Source of the DNA: Puteibacter caeruleilacunae
GTDB lineage: Bacteria > Bacteroidota > Bacteroidia > Bacteroidales > Prolixibacteraceae
NCBI GenBank assembly: GCA_005217565.1
Contig: SJCO01000001.1
Location: 375,893-439,892 of the forward strand
Direction: 5' to 3'
Length of the DNA stretch: 64,000 bases
Each line of letters starts with the position of its first letter. The stretch's first letter is position 1. Made by a program: the position numbers and the translations under genes. The notes under the pieces were generated by a model, which was not told where the DNA came from, made no database searches, and saw only the letters and a list, made by a program, of their open reading frames with translations. Positions 15,740 through 24,620 of this stretch are shown piece by piece.

Positions 15740-16672
15740 AACAAGAAAATAGCTATTGGTGTAGATGTAGGCGGTAGCCATGTATGTTGTGCTGCATTTG
15801 ATTTGACTAATATGCAGCTAATCGAAGGTACACATGCTGAAATGAAAGTAGATAATAAGGGAACTACTGAAGAGATTATCTCAGCATGGGCATCAGCGAT
15901 AAAAGAATCGATCGATAAAGCTGGAATCTGCATGCTTACAGGAATCGGTTTTGCAATGCCTGGGCCATTCGATTATGTCAATGGTATTTCGTTGATAAAG
16001 GGAGTTAATAAATTTGAGAATCTTTACGGTGTTCATGTGGGAGAGGAGATCGCAGGAAAGCTTAACCTGGAAAGCGATCAACCAGTACGTTTTATAAACG
16101 ATGCTACAGCATTTGCCGTGGGTGAAGCGTGGATTGGGAAGGCCAGTAGTGTAGAAAATGTAATGGCTATAACACTGGGAACAGGTTTTGGATCTGCTTT
16201 CCTTGATAAAGGTATTCCTCAGGTTGAAGGGGAAAATATTCCTGAGATGGGATGTGTTTATCATTTGCCGTTTAAAGGAGAAATTGCTGATGAATCATTC
16301 TCTACAAGATGGTTCGTGAACAATTATAATGCTCGCTCTGAAACGAAGGTGACTGGTGTTAAGGATATCGCTTTACGTTATAACGATGATCAGATTGCCC
16401 GGGAACTGTTTAATGAGTTTGGGACTAATCTTGGTGAATTCCTGGGACCATGGTTTTCAAAAATAGGTACTGAGATGCTGGTTATGGGAGGAAATATCTC
16501 CAATGCTTATGGATTATTTGAAGAGGCGTTCAAATCATCATTAGAAGCTCAAGAAGTTCAGGTTCAGATTGGAATTTCAGAACTTAAGGAGGAAGCAGCT
16601 TTGGTAGGTAGTGCACGATTGGTGATCAACGATTACTACCAAAGTATCGAGCACATGTTAGCAAAAATGTAA
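15737..16672 (+). CDS. ROK-family sugar kinase
   Basis: This 311-aa cytosolic protein has the ASKHA fold of ROK kinases. It has the phosphate-binding start IGVDVGGSHV (7-16), the catalytic aspartate Asp122 in INDATAFA, and the second phosphate loop ITLGTGFGSAF (145-155). The usual ROK zinc motif (CxCGxxGC) and the ExGH sugar-binding signature are absent; the corresponding section reads EGENIPEMGCVYH. The sugar is likely a hexose. Mannose is the best guess given the neighbouring GH92 and the mannose-6-phosphate isomerase elsewhere in the window. The ATG at 15737 is preferred to 15725, because the upstream four codons overlap an operator-like sequence. It lies 54 bp after gntR and 20 bp before the MFS gene. 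Confidence 0.85.
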   Translation: MNKKIAIGVDVGGSHVCCAAFDLTNMQLIEGTHAEMKVDNKGTTEEIISAWASAIKESIDKAGICMLTGIGFAMPGPFDYVNGISLIKGVNKFENLYGVHVGEEIAGKLNLESDQPVRFINDATAFAVGEAWIGKASSVENVMAITLGTGFGSAFLDKGIPQVEGENIPEMGCVYHLPFKGEIADESFSTRWFVNNYNARSETKVTGVKDIALRYNDDQIARELFNEFGTNLGEFLGPWFSKIGTEMLVMGGNISNAYGLFEEAFKSSLEAQEVQVQIGISELKEEAALVGSARLVINDYYQSIEHMLAKM

Positions 16673-16692
16673 TCAACTACAAACCACATAGT

Positions 16693-17847
16693 ATGAATTC
16701 AAAGAACAAAGGGTTAGCGATTACGTTACCCGTATTTATGTCATTTTTTGTCATGAGCTTTGTCGACCTGGTTGGGATCGGCGTTGATCGTGCAAGTGCT
16801 GATTTTAATCTGAGTGCTACATTGGCTCAGTTAATACCATCAGCAGCCTTTCTTTGGTTTTTTGTCCTGTCAGTGCCAGTGGGAATACTGCAAGACAGAC
16901 TAGGAAAGAAGAAGACGCTAAATGCAGGGATGATTATTACTGCATTGGGATTAATTATTCCTTTTACCGTGTACACGTTTGGAACTTTACTTGCAGGCTT
17001 TGCCTTGTTAGGTATTGGTAACACCATTGTTCAGGTGTCGGCGAATCCATTGTTGGTGGATGTGGCTCCAGACAATAGGGCTTCAAGTTACCTGAGTTTC
17101 TCGCAGTTTGTGAAGTCGGTAGGTTCCATGTTAGGGGCTCCATTGGCAGCCTTTTTTGCCGCACAGCTAAACGACTGGAAGGTATTGTTTATCGTGTTTG
17201 GAGTAGTATCGGTTATTTCTGTGGCATGGTTAGCATCGGTATCTATTGAAGAACGTAAAATTGAAAGTCAACAGGCTACCATGGGATCAGCATTTAAACT
17301 CTTGGGTAATCAGTACATCTTATTGATGGTGCTATCGATCTTTCTTGTTGTTGGAATTGATGTAGGGATGAATTCCAATTCAGGACAGTTTCTTATGGGC
17401 CAGTTGGGAATGGATAAGGTATTGGCCGAATCAGGTCGTAGTGTCTATTTCTTTGGACGTATGTTAGGAACATTTGGTGGTGCTTTATTGCTTACGCGAC
17501 TATCATCTAGGAAATTCCTTTTATGGTCTGCTGTACTTTCTATTATCTCGATATTGGCTTTCATTTATAATCCTTCTCAGGAGGTGGCATGGGGATTGAT
17601 TTTTATCATCGGATTAGGTGTGGCTAACATCTTTCCATTGGTATTCTCTATTACAGTAGAACGCTATCCTGAAAGAGCCAATGAAATTTCAGGACTAATG
17701 ATGATGGCTGTTTCAGGAGGTGCTGTAATTCCTCCATTAATGGGATGGCTGACTGATAGTATCGATGTTGCTGCCAGCATGTATGTATTGGTTGCATGTG
17801 CGGTGTTTATCATGTTTGCATCGCTTTATGCCATTAAAAAGAAATAG
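16693..17847 (+). CDS. MFS sugar transporter (FHS/fucose-permease-like)
   Basis: This 384-aa inner-membrane protein has 12 hydrophobic segments and the motif GILQDRLGKKKTL between helices 2 and 3, a standard MFS loop. NTIVQVSANPLLVDV and the overall arrangement resemble the fucose/glucose-galactose permease group (FHS), sugar:H+ symporters. It lies between a ROK kinase and a GH92 mannosidase with very short gaps, so its cargo is probably the monosaccharide released by GH92, most simply mannose. The sequence alone does not prove the substrate. Confidence 0.88.
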   Translation: MNSKNKGLAITLPVFMSFFVMSFVDLVGIGVDRASADFNLSATLAQLIPSAAFLWFFVLSVPVGILQDRLGKKKTLNAGMIITALGLIIPFTVYTFGTLLAGFALLGIGNTIVQVSANPLLVDVAPDNRASSYLSFSQFVKSVGSMLGAPLAAFFAAQLNDWKVLFIVFGVVSVISVAWLASVSIEERKIESQQATMGSAFKLLGNQYILLMVLSIFLVVGIDVGMNSNSGQFLMGQLGMDKVLAESGRSVYFFGRMLGTFGGALLLTRLSSRKFLLWSAVLSIISILAFIYNPSQEVAWGLIFIIGLGVANIFPLVFSITVERYPERANEISGLMMMAVSGGAVIPPLMGWLTDSIDVAASMYVLVACAVFIMFASLYAIKKK

Positions 17848-17851
17848 TACC

Positions 17852-20224
17852 ATGAGAAATATAATGATTGTAGCCTTAAGTGTGCTGTTAATGGTGTCTT
17901 GTAAGAAGACAGAGCAGCTACCAGAACCAATCGATTATGTAAATCCAAATATCGGATCGGTACACGGACGTTGGTTCTTTTATACTCCTGCATCCATTCC
18001 ATTTGGTATGGCTAAATTAGCTCCTCATACCAATGCTTATGGCAGTCAGGGTGGTTGGATGCCTTGTGGTTATGACGATCGACATAATTCTATTGAGGGA
18101 TTCGGACATTTCCACGAGTTTCAGATTGGGGGCGTTGTAGTGATGCCAACAATAGGTGAGGTGAAAACAGTACCAGGTACCCTGGAAGATCCTGATGAGG
18201 GATATCGTTCTCGATTTAATAAGAAAGAGGAGGTGGCTTCACCTGGGTATTATAAAGTGAAATTGGAGGATTACAATATTGATGCGGAGCTGACTGCAAC
18301 TGCCCGTGTAGGATATCATCGATATAAGTTTCCGAAATCGACAGATAGTCATATGATCTTCGATATAGGTCATAAACAAGGAGAAAGTAGTCATGTTAGC
18401 GAGGCTTTCATGAAGATGGTAGGAGAGAAAGAGTTTCAAGGATATGTGGTTACATATCCTGAGTATGCGAAATTCTGCGATCCAGGTAAGCGTGTGAAGA
18501 TGTTCTTTGCTGGCCAGATTAGTAAGGCTCCTGCAAAAGTAGATATCTTTGTTGATCACGATGTTACCCCAAATAAACGCTCTACATTAGGAAAGAATAA
18601 TGGAATGGTATTTACCTTTTCTACTGAAGAGAATGAGGTAATAGAGATGCAGATTGGTTTGTCGTATACCAATATGCAAAATGCCCGAGCTAATCTTATT
18701 GCAGAAACAAAAGGGAACTCATTCGATAAAGTTAAGAATAAGGCCGCAAAGACCTGGAACGATATGCTTGGTCGCATTGTGGTTGAAGGAGGCGAATATA
18801 ACGATCGCGTAAAATTCTATACTGGTCTATACCATGCCCTGTTGGGAAGGGGACTAGCAAGTGATGTTGATGGTAAGTATCCCATGAACAATGGTAAAAT
18901 TGGTCAGATTCCTTTGGATGAAAGAGGTAGACCACAATATAACCATTATAATACCGATGGTATTTGGGGTGGGTTCTGGAACCTTGGACAGGTTTGGGCA
19001 TTGGCTTATCCCGACTATTTGAGTAGTTATGTACAGTCGAATATCGACTTCTACAAAGAAACTGGTTGGTTACATGATGGTGTTGCTGCCGGAGTACATA
19101 CCAATGGTGTTCAAACCAACTATCAGGGATTGATGATTGCAGCTGCTTACAACTGTGGAATCAGAGATTTCGACTTGAAGACTGGTTATCAGGCTGCCTT
19201 TGATAATGAGACAAAGTATCGAGGAAGGGTATTTGGCTCAGGGAAATATGATCTTGGCTATTTCGTGCAGATGGGGTACATCCCTTCAAAAGACACGGTG
19301 ATAAGTAATGGCTGGTCGTTCAACTTTGGTGCATCACACACGCTTGAGTTTGCATTTAGTTCTTACGCTGTTTCGCAAATGGCCAAAGATTTAGGGAAAG
19401 ATGATGATGCCCAATTATTGTTGAAGCAGGCGAAATATTACCGTAATTTGTTTGATCCTGAAACTAAATTCATTCGTCCTAAGGAGATGGATGGTAGCTT
19501 TATTAAAGAATACGATCCAATGAAGGCGTGGAAAGGATTCCAGGAAGGCAACGGTTTTCAGTATACCTGGTATGCTCCTCAGGATCCGCACGGCTTAATC
19601 AGTCTTGTTGGCAAGAAGCTTTTTAACGAACGACTGGATATGATGTTTAAAGAGGCACAGAAGAGCATGTTCGGTGGAGGAAAAGAGGTAGATAGTTTCT
19701 CTGGTATTGAGAAATTATACAATCATGGAAACCAGCCTTGTCTGCATGATGCATGGCTGTATAACTACTCCGGACAACCATGGAAAACGCAGTATTGGAC
19801 ACGTACCATCTGTAATGAGTTTTATGGTACTACCGGAATGCATGGTTATGGGGTAGGACAGGATGAAGATCAAGGACAGCTTGGAGCATGGTATGTAATG
19901 GCTTCAATGGGCTTGTTTGATGTACAAGGGCATGCCTCACAGCGACCAGTCTACCAGATTGGCAGCACGCTGTTTGATAAGATAACCATCCATCTAAACC
20001 AAGATTATTTTAAACGAGATAAGATTGTGATAGATGTGCAGAATAACTCTCCAGAGAATGTGTATGTTCAGGAGGTTATGATAGGTGATCAGCCTAACAA
20101 TAATTGCTGGGTATACCGTGATGAGTTATTTAAAGCAGGAAGCCTAATAATCAAAATGGGTAGCACTCCTAATGAATCAATGGGCGAGCAGGGAGAGCCA
20201 TCTCCACCTGCGATGTTGAAATAG
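17852..20224 (+). CDS. GH92-family alpha-mannosidase-like lipoprotein
   Basis: This 790-aa lipoprotein (lipobox LMVSC, Cys17) belongs to GH92, the Ca2+-dependent exo-alpha-mannosidases. An N-terminal beta-sandwich (about 25-300) contains YVNPNIG and IPFGMAKLAPHT. The (alpha/alpha)6 catalytic domain carries Glu565 in QEGNGFQYTW (equivalent to the general acid of BT3990) and the Asp-Glu-Asp pair at about 671-673 (GQDEDQGQ), equivalent to the base pair. The usual GNEP motif reads GNQP here (Gln628) and the N-terminal GH92 signature is divergent, so linkage or substrate may differ from classic alpha-1,2-mannosidases. The start at 17852, 4 bp after the MFS stop, gives a proper lipoprotein signal; the longer frame upstream lacks one. 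Confidence 0.85.
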   Translation: MRNIMIVALSVLLMVSCKKTEQLPEPIDYVNPNIGSVHGRWFFYTPASIPFGMAKLAPHTNAYGSQGGWMPCGYDDRHNSIEGFGHFHEFQIGGVVVMPTIGEVKTVPGTLEDPDEGYRSRFNKKEEVASPGYYKVKLEDYNIDAELTATARVGYHRYKFPKSTDSHMIFDIGHKQGESSHVSEAFMKMVGEKEFQGYVVTYPEYAKFCDPGKRVKMFFAGQISKAPAKVDIFVDHDVTPNKRSTLGKNNGMVFTFSTEENEVIEMQIGLSYTNMQNARANLIAETKGNSFDKVKNKAAKTWNDMLGRIVVEGGEYNDRVKFYTGLYHALLGRGLASDVDGKYPMNNGKIGQIPLDERGRPQYNHYNTDGIWGGFWNLGQVWALAYPDYLSSYVQSNIDFYKETGWLHDGVAAGVHTNGVQTNYQGLMIAAAYNCGIRDFDLKTGYQAAFDNETKYRGRVFGSGKYDLGYFVQMGYIPSKDTVISNGWSFNFGASHTLEFAFSSYAVSQMAKDLGKDDDAQLLLKQAKYYRNLFDPETKFIRPKEMDGSFIKEYDPMKAWKGFQEGNGFQYTWYAPQDPHGLISLVGKKLFNERLDMMFKEAQKSMFGGGKEVDSFSGIEKLYNHGNQPCLHDAWLYNYSGQPWKTQYWTRTICNEFYGTTGMHGYGVGQDEDQGQLGAWYVMASMGLFDVQGHASQRPVYQIGSTLFDKITIHLNQDYFKRDKIVIDVQNNSPENVYVQEVMIGDQPNNNCWVYRDELFKAGSLIIKMGSTPNESMGEQGEPSPPAMLK

Positions 20225-20249
20225 GTACTAAAAACAGTTGTTAGTTTGT

Positions 20250-20303
20250 GGCCGTTTTGTCAAAGGCGAATAATAATAAGCCTTTGAAAATGCGGCCTTT
20301 TTT
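20250..20303 (+). terminator. strong terminator after GH92
   Basis: GGCCG plus TCAAAGGC pair with GCCTTTGA plus CGGCC around an A/T-rich loop, giving a long, slightly interrupted stem followed by seven T residues. It ends the gntR-kinase-MFS-GH92 unit. Confidence 0.88.
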
Positions 20304-20419
20304 ATTGATTCCATTGAGCAGTAAATCTGACAGCCGAAAAATCTTCGTGGTTCTATTGTATAATATGTAAAAATGACTTATTATGGGGATGAATAAGAAA
20401 CCGTGAATTGTATTAACCA

Positions 20420-20983
20420 ATGAAGAGATTAATTGAATATATTGCAAGGTTTACAGAAGTAAATCCTGCTTTGGAACAAGAAATCCTAAAGCGTTTTGAG
20501 TACGAGTCGTACAAACGCCATGAACACATTTTAGAGGTTGGAAGAACCTGTCGTAAGTTGTATTTTGTTAATTCGGGGACCATCAGAACATATTACCTGA
20601 AGGAGGACAGGGAAATTACTAGTTGGATATACCCTGAAAATGATTTTGTTACGCTGTGGTCTAGTTTTTTAATGAGAACGCCATCGGTGGAGTATATTCA
20701 AGCAATATCGAAAGTTGAAGTTTTTTCAATATCCTACGATAAGCTGCAAGAACTATATGCTTTGTCTCCTCAGATGGAATCGTTCGGAAGACAGTTGATG
20801 GAGATGCAGATTGCCTTTTTGGATGAAATTTCAAGAGAGTTTAGTTTTGCAACAGCCCAGTTTAAATATGAGCGACTATTGGAGTTGTTCCCTGATATTA
20901 TTCAGATAGCAAGTCTGGGGCATATAGCTTCTATTCTAGGAATAAGTCAGGAAACATTAAGCCGAATTAGAAAAAACAAATAG
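20420..20983 (+). CDS. Crp/Fnr-family transcriptional regulator
   Basis: This 187-aa protein has an N-terminal cyclic-nucleotide-binding-like beta roll (about 15-115), a dimerisation helix and a short HTH (about 165-187, LGHIASILGISQETLSRIRKNK in two parts). The recognition helix has Glu178-x-x-Ser181-Arg182, the same E..SR pattern that FNR uses to read TTGAT half-sites. Only one cysteine (Cys44) is present, so it cannot hold an FNR-type 4Fe-4S cluster. It therefore belongs to the non-Fe-S Crp/Fnr proteins common in Bacteroidota, whose signals are mostly unknown. Six FNR-like palindromes occur in the following 13 kb, which makes it the natural candidate regulator; this link is inference. Confidence 0.88.
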   Translation: MKRLIEYIARFTEVNPALEQEILKRFEYESYKRHEHILEVGRTCRKLYFVNSGTIRTYYLKEDREITSWIYPENDFVTLWSSFLMRTPSVEYIQAISKVEVFSISYDKLQELYALSPQMESFGRQLMEMQIAFLDEISREFSFATAQFKYERLLELFPDIIQIASLGHIASILGISQETLSRIRKNK

Positions 20984-21034
20984 ATTGCTATTACCGGGTG
21001 GTAGTTTATTGCGAGCATAGTAGCAAAATTATGA

Positions 21035-21079
21035 ATATCAATACCGGGGTAAAACATACTAATTCTCCGGTATTGATAT
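21035..21079. terminator. hairpin between convergent Crp/Fnr and DUF1501 genes
   Basis: A perfect 13-bp inverted repeat (ATATCAATACCGG with CCGGTATTGATAT) has a 19-nt loop. T-runs are modest on both sides, so it may end transcription from both directions only partly. Confidence 0.6.
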
Positions 21080-21101
21080 ATGGAATGCGTATGCTGTACT
21101 T

Positions 21102-22529
21102 TTAGGTTTTCATGAATCCAATGGGTGAATCTTTGCTTTTTGGATCATAGAATCGATTGATATTTGGCAGAACATATTCCAGATCTCCATCCTGTATACC
21201 AAACCACTGTGCAATTTCGGCAAAGTACTCATCTGTTGATGTGGTTGGAATCATGATCGCTCCACCAATATCCGTATTGCTATTCAAAGCTAACGAGGGA
21301 TAGTTCCCATAGATCTTTCCTCCATTAACACCATCACCCATAATCATGACATTGCCGCCCCAAGCATGATCACTACCATTACCATTTGAAGTAAGTGTGC
21401 GACCAAAATCTGAGATTGTAAATGTGGTGACTCTATCGGCAATCTTCAATTCTTCAAGAGCATTTTGAAATTCCCCAAGAGCCTTACTCAGTGTGGCCAA
21501 CATGGACCTTTGATTCTGCAAAACCATATCATGATGATCCCAACCAGTGAAGTTTATGAAGAATGTTTGGCGTCTCATACCCAGGATATTCCTTGCAGCA
21601 ATAGTCTTGGCTATTAGTGCGAAATTGGCAGATATATTGTTATCGGAAAATGATGATTGTAACGATGAAACATTACTGAGGGCGCTACTAAATTCCAGAT
21701 GATTATGCTGAGCATGCGCAATCTTTTTCGCAAAGGTAGATTTGAAAATATCTTTGTATTGATGCTCAAGTAAGCTACTTACTCCACCTTGAAGAATTTT
21801 ATCGAGTGGAGCATTGCTTTGTAGTGCATTAATACCAACACTACCTCCAGTTGAAGCTCTTATTGCATATTCAATGGCATTGTCTCCCACCTGAAATATA
21901 TTAGTCCCCGATAGGGAAATGTTCATTGAAATATTCTTATTCGAGTTTCCTGATTGTATAATATCAGCCATTCTTCCCCCCCATCCTTTAGAAGATCGAG
22001 TTTGAGGAATCGCTGTCATCCATTGTTGTGCCTGATCAGCATGGGATAGTAGGCCCACTGGCACCATCTTTTGTTTTCTAAGATATTGCAACTTTGTCAT
22101 TGGTTCAACCAATGTTCCGATATTGCTGATGAATGATAACTTTCCATTGTTGAATAGTTGCTGAACTTCTGGCATTGAAGGATGTAAACCAAATTGTCTC
22201 CCATCCTGTCTTTGATTACCAAGTTTTAATAATTGATTGTGAGGGATTGCTAGATTTGAACGAGTTTTTGCATAGATATTGTAGTTGGCATTATCATACG
22301 GTACTAGCATGTTGAAACTATCGTTACCTCCAGATAATAAGATACAAACCAAAGCCTTGTAATCATCGGGATGATTAAAAGAGGCTTTAGTTCCTGCGAC
22401 AAGTGAGTTGGTTACGCCAAGATTAAGTATTGAAGAAAAAAGTGTTGTAGAAGAGATTGTAGCACAGGATGTTGTCCCAATAAATCTTCTACGACTCATG
22501 GATGTATGTTTTTTATTCTTTCTTTTCAT
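21102..22529 (-). CDS. DUF1501 protein with Tat signal
   Basis: This 475-aa exported protein belongs to DUF1501, a family with an alkaline-phosphatase/sulfatase-like fold and no firm function. A twin-arginine signal (SRRRFIG, then a hydrophobic segment) starts at about residue 11. Family features include LLSGGNDSFNMLVPYD, LHPSMPEVQQLF, GLLSHADQAQQWM and FTISDFGRTLTSNGNGSDHAWGG. It follows the DUF1800 gene with a 56-bp gap; the two families are a conserved pair in Bacteroidota and Planctomycetota. The ATG at 22529 is preferred because it places the Tat motif near the N-terminus; the longer frame would overlap the DUF1800 gene. Confidence 0.87.
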   Translation of the reverse strand: MKRKNKKHTSMSRRRFIGTTSCATISSTTLFSSILNLGVTNSLVAGTKASFNHPDDYKALVCILLSGGNDSFNMLVPYDNANYNIYAKTRSNLAIPHNQLLKLGNQRQDGRQFGLHPSMPEVQQLFNNGKLSFISNIGTLVEPMTKLQYLRKQKMVPVGLLSHADQAQQWMTAIPQTRSSKGWGGRMADIIQSGNSNKNISMNISLSGTNIFQVGDNAIEYAIRASTGGSVGINALQSNAPLDKILQGGVSSLLEHQYKDIFKSTFAKKIAHAQHNHLEFSSALSNVSSLQSSFSDNNISANFALIAKTIAARNILGMRRQTFFINFTGWDHHDMVLQNQRSMLATLSKALGEFQNALEELKIADRVTTFTISDFGRTLTSNGNGSDHAWGGNVMIMGDGVNGGKIYGNYPSLALNSNTDIGGAIMIPTTSTDEYFAEIAQWFGIQDGDLEYVLPNINRFYDPKSKDSPIGFMKT

Positions 22530-22585
22530 GATGTACTGTTTTTTGTGATAATTGAATCTAAGAACCAAAAGAGTATGCATAAACC

Positions 22586-24286
22586 TTATGTAACGCAATA
22601 ATCTGGACAGATGAAGGAAAGGAATAATGCTAGTTTTACTCTTTTTTCTGGATCTCTCTCTTTTTCAATGGTTTTTATGATTGATGCCTTTGTTTGCATG
22701 GAGAATTCACCACCCGTAAGGATCAGGTTTAGTCGTTCAATCAACCTTGAAGCATCATGGGCAATCACGATTTCTTCTTGGAAGTCAAGATAAATATAGT
22801 CGTTAGGATCTAAATCGTCATCTTCATAGCTTGGAGCATTGTGTGATGATTTTCCGACTTTTGTAGCAACTTCTCCATAGTTATCATTGATGAACCACTC
22901 ATGAACCAAGTTGATGTAATTGATCGCAGTTGCAGAGGTGTGAATCTGATATTCCGGAGCATATAAATCTGCCGCAGCTATTGGTCCGTTAGGTTGATAA
23001 TCGGGCAGATAAAAGTTGAAAACACTGGGGGAGGCTAGTACACCCTGACTGACTGCCTCATCGAACTGATAACCCCAGTTCCAGAGTTTACCAGACATAT
23101 TCCTGGCATTGAATGCACGCAGCGCCTGGGTGTATCTCAGTAAAGGCTCTTTCAGTTTGCGAGTGCTTTCCTTGCTATTGGTATTTGCATTAAGAATCTC
23201 TTCATCTGTCAGGATTGCCTTAATTACTGCTTTCATATCTCCACGAACTCCCTGGCCATTATCGTTGAACTTTAAAGCCACCCTCTTGATATAATCGCCA
23301 CTTGGATTCGATGTCGTTAAGCGCTGAATGAGTAACCGTCCAATAAACGGTCCGACATTAGGGTGATGGAATAGGTTGTCAATGGCATCGTTGATGTCTT
23401 TTAGCGTAGATTGACCCGCTGGCACAACTTTATCTCTGAGTAGTTTCTTGGAACCTGGTTCATGCCATTGTTCAAATGGAATCATTGGTTTCCAGGTTAT
23501 TACTGTAGCTGGACTAGTATTGTACTCGTTTGCCCATTCTGATGGGTAATGTGAGTAATCTTCCCAAGGCCAGTAATAACCTGCAGGACCTAAGCCTGTA
23601 AATATCTTCGCGAACTCTTTTATGTCGTTGTTATCGTAGGTTGGTATTGGTTTACCTTGTGAATCACACTTTGGCGAACCATCAGTATTTAGTTCGATTA
23701 ATCCTATCGAGAACAACTGCATTATTTCCCTTGCAAAGTTTTCATCTGGATGAATATTCTTTGCATGGTTGCTTTTGGGATTATTTATATGACTTAAATA
23801 GAAACCCATCATTGGGTGTAGGGCTACTTCGTACAGAATCTCTCTAAAATTTCCAAAAGCATTGCGATAAAGTACATCGTAGAAATTGGCCATTCCTGGA
23901 CCGCTAAGCTGTAGATTTGAGTGCTCTGAAATAACCAAGATTTGACTCAAGGCATATGTTATGCGTTGTCGAAGGTGCTCTTCTGATTTAAGGATGGTAT
24001 CCCACCAAGCCATTTTCCAATAATACCAATAAGGAATTACTGCATCTCCATGGTTGACGATGTAATCGCGACCAAATAATTGGATGTACTGAGGTGAGAA
24101 ATGCTCCCAAATTTGCCAGGTTTTCTTCGTGAAGTTCTCCCTGGCCGGCAATTCAAATTGATTATCGATCCACTGATGAATACCTGTTTGTGCTACCTCT
24201 GATATTGTTTGATAATTAGCCCCCATTGAGGCCATATTTAATAACCGGGCAGCTTGATATTTGATATCTTCTTTTTGTTTTACCAT
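22586..24286 (-). CDS. DUF1800 protein
   Basis: This 566-aa protein belongs to DUF1800. Family features are AARLLNMASMGANYQTI at the start, LRQRITYALSQILVIS, HPMMGFYLSHINNPK, PDENFAREIMQLFSIGLIELN (the most conserved block), KIFTGLG and GPFIGRLLIQRLTTSNPSGDYIKRVA. The function is unknown. It has no obvious signal peptide, unlike its DUF1501 partner, and may travel with it as a complex. The region upstream contains an FNR-like box (24434-24449). Confidence 0.87.
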   Translation of the reverse strand: MVKQKEDIKYQAARLLNMASMGANYQTISEVAQTGIHQWIDNQFELPARENFTKKTWQIWEHFSPQYIQLFGRDYIVNHGDAVIPYWYYWKMAWWDTILKSEEHLRQRITYALSQILVISEHSNLQLSGPGMANFYDVLYRNAFGNFREILYEVALHPMMGFYLSHINNPKSNHAKNIHPDENFAREIMQLFSIGLIELNTDGSPKCDSQGKPIPTYDNNDIKEFAKIFTGLGPAGYYWPWEDYSHYPSEWANEYNTSPATVITWKPMIPFEQWHEPGSKKLLRDKVVPAGQSTLKDINDAIDNLFHHPNVGPFIGRLLIQRLTTSNPSGDYIKRVALKFNDNGQGVRGDMKAVIKAILTDEEILNANTNSKESTRKLKEPLLRYTQALRAFNARNMSGKLWNWGYQFDEAVSQGVLASPSVFNFYLPDYQPNGPIAAADLYAPEYQIHTSATAINYINLVHEWFINDNYGEVATKVGKSSHNAPSYEDDDLDPNDYIYLDFQEEIVIAHDASRLIERLNLILTGGEFSMQTKASIIKTIEKERDPEKRVKLALFLSFICPDYCVT

Positions 24287-24433
24287 GTTGACTCAGCATT
24301 TTACGGACGTTGAATAACACGTTTTAATGAACAGTCATTTTGTCGAATCGTTCATCTTAAAATGTGGATTATTTAACATGTCCTGATTATTAAAAGATTT
24401 ATGGGGAATGTCGTAAATGCTTGGTAATAAATA

Positions 24434-24449
24434 TTTGACCTAGATCAAA
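24434..24449 (-). promoter_or_regulatory. FNR-like box 1, upstream of DUF1800-DUF1501
   Basis: TTTGACCTAGATCAAA matches the FNR consensus TTGATnnnnATCAA with one mismatch and lies about 155 bp upstream of the DUF1800 start. Unlike the other five boxes it has no TTTG/TTTA element at the 33-bp position. Confidence 0.6.
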
Positions 24450-24538
24450 AAAGATAGAAAATTTGATCGAATGAAAGATTAAATATAACTAGTGTTTGTC
24501 AGAGATAGTTAAATGAGGGAGTATTGTAAAAGGAAAAG

Positions 24539-24596
24539 ATTAGGAAGACGAATCTTCCTAATCGGGAAACAACGGATAGTGCTTGGTGAAAGCACT
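24539..24596 (-). terminator. double hairpin terminator of the hydrolase gene
   Basis: On the minus strand AGTGCTT/AAGCACT (24578-24596) is followed by a perfect 10-bp stem ATTAGGAAGA/TCTTCCTAAT with a 4-nt loop (24539-24562). A run rich in T (CTTTTCCTTTT) comes next. Confidence 0.7.
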
Positions 24597-24620
24597 GAAA
24601 ACTAGAATTAAATTAAGTGG

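Larger units (their letters stand above)
24287..24620. other. 334-bp intergenic region with FNR-like box and two hairpins
   Basis: No gene is visible. It holds, reading towards the minus strand, two hairpins that end the hydrolase transcript (24578-24596, 24539-24562) and the FNR-like box upstream of DUF1800. Confidence 0.7.

Noticed and set aside
15893-16264. 123-aa open frame on the minus strand over the ROK kinase
   Set aside because: It is fully antisense to a well-supported kinase, has odd composition and no ribosome-binding site; the same holds for antisense frames over DUF362 (29528-29920) and the hydrolase (25089-25466).
16693-17847. Translational overlap of MFS and GH92 genes implied by the longer GH92 frame
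   Set aside because: The extra 29 codons lack a signal peptide and ATG 17852 gives a proper lipoprotein start.
17852-20224. GH92 as a mannose-1-phosphate uncapping enzyme, because GNEP reads GNQP
   Set aside because: Counting the distance to the Asp-Glu-Asp pair (106 residues) identifies the general acid as Glu565 in QEGN, which is present, so the uncapping-type loss of the acid does not apply.
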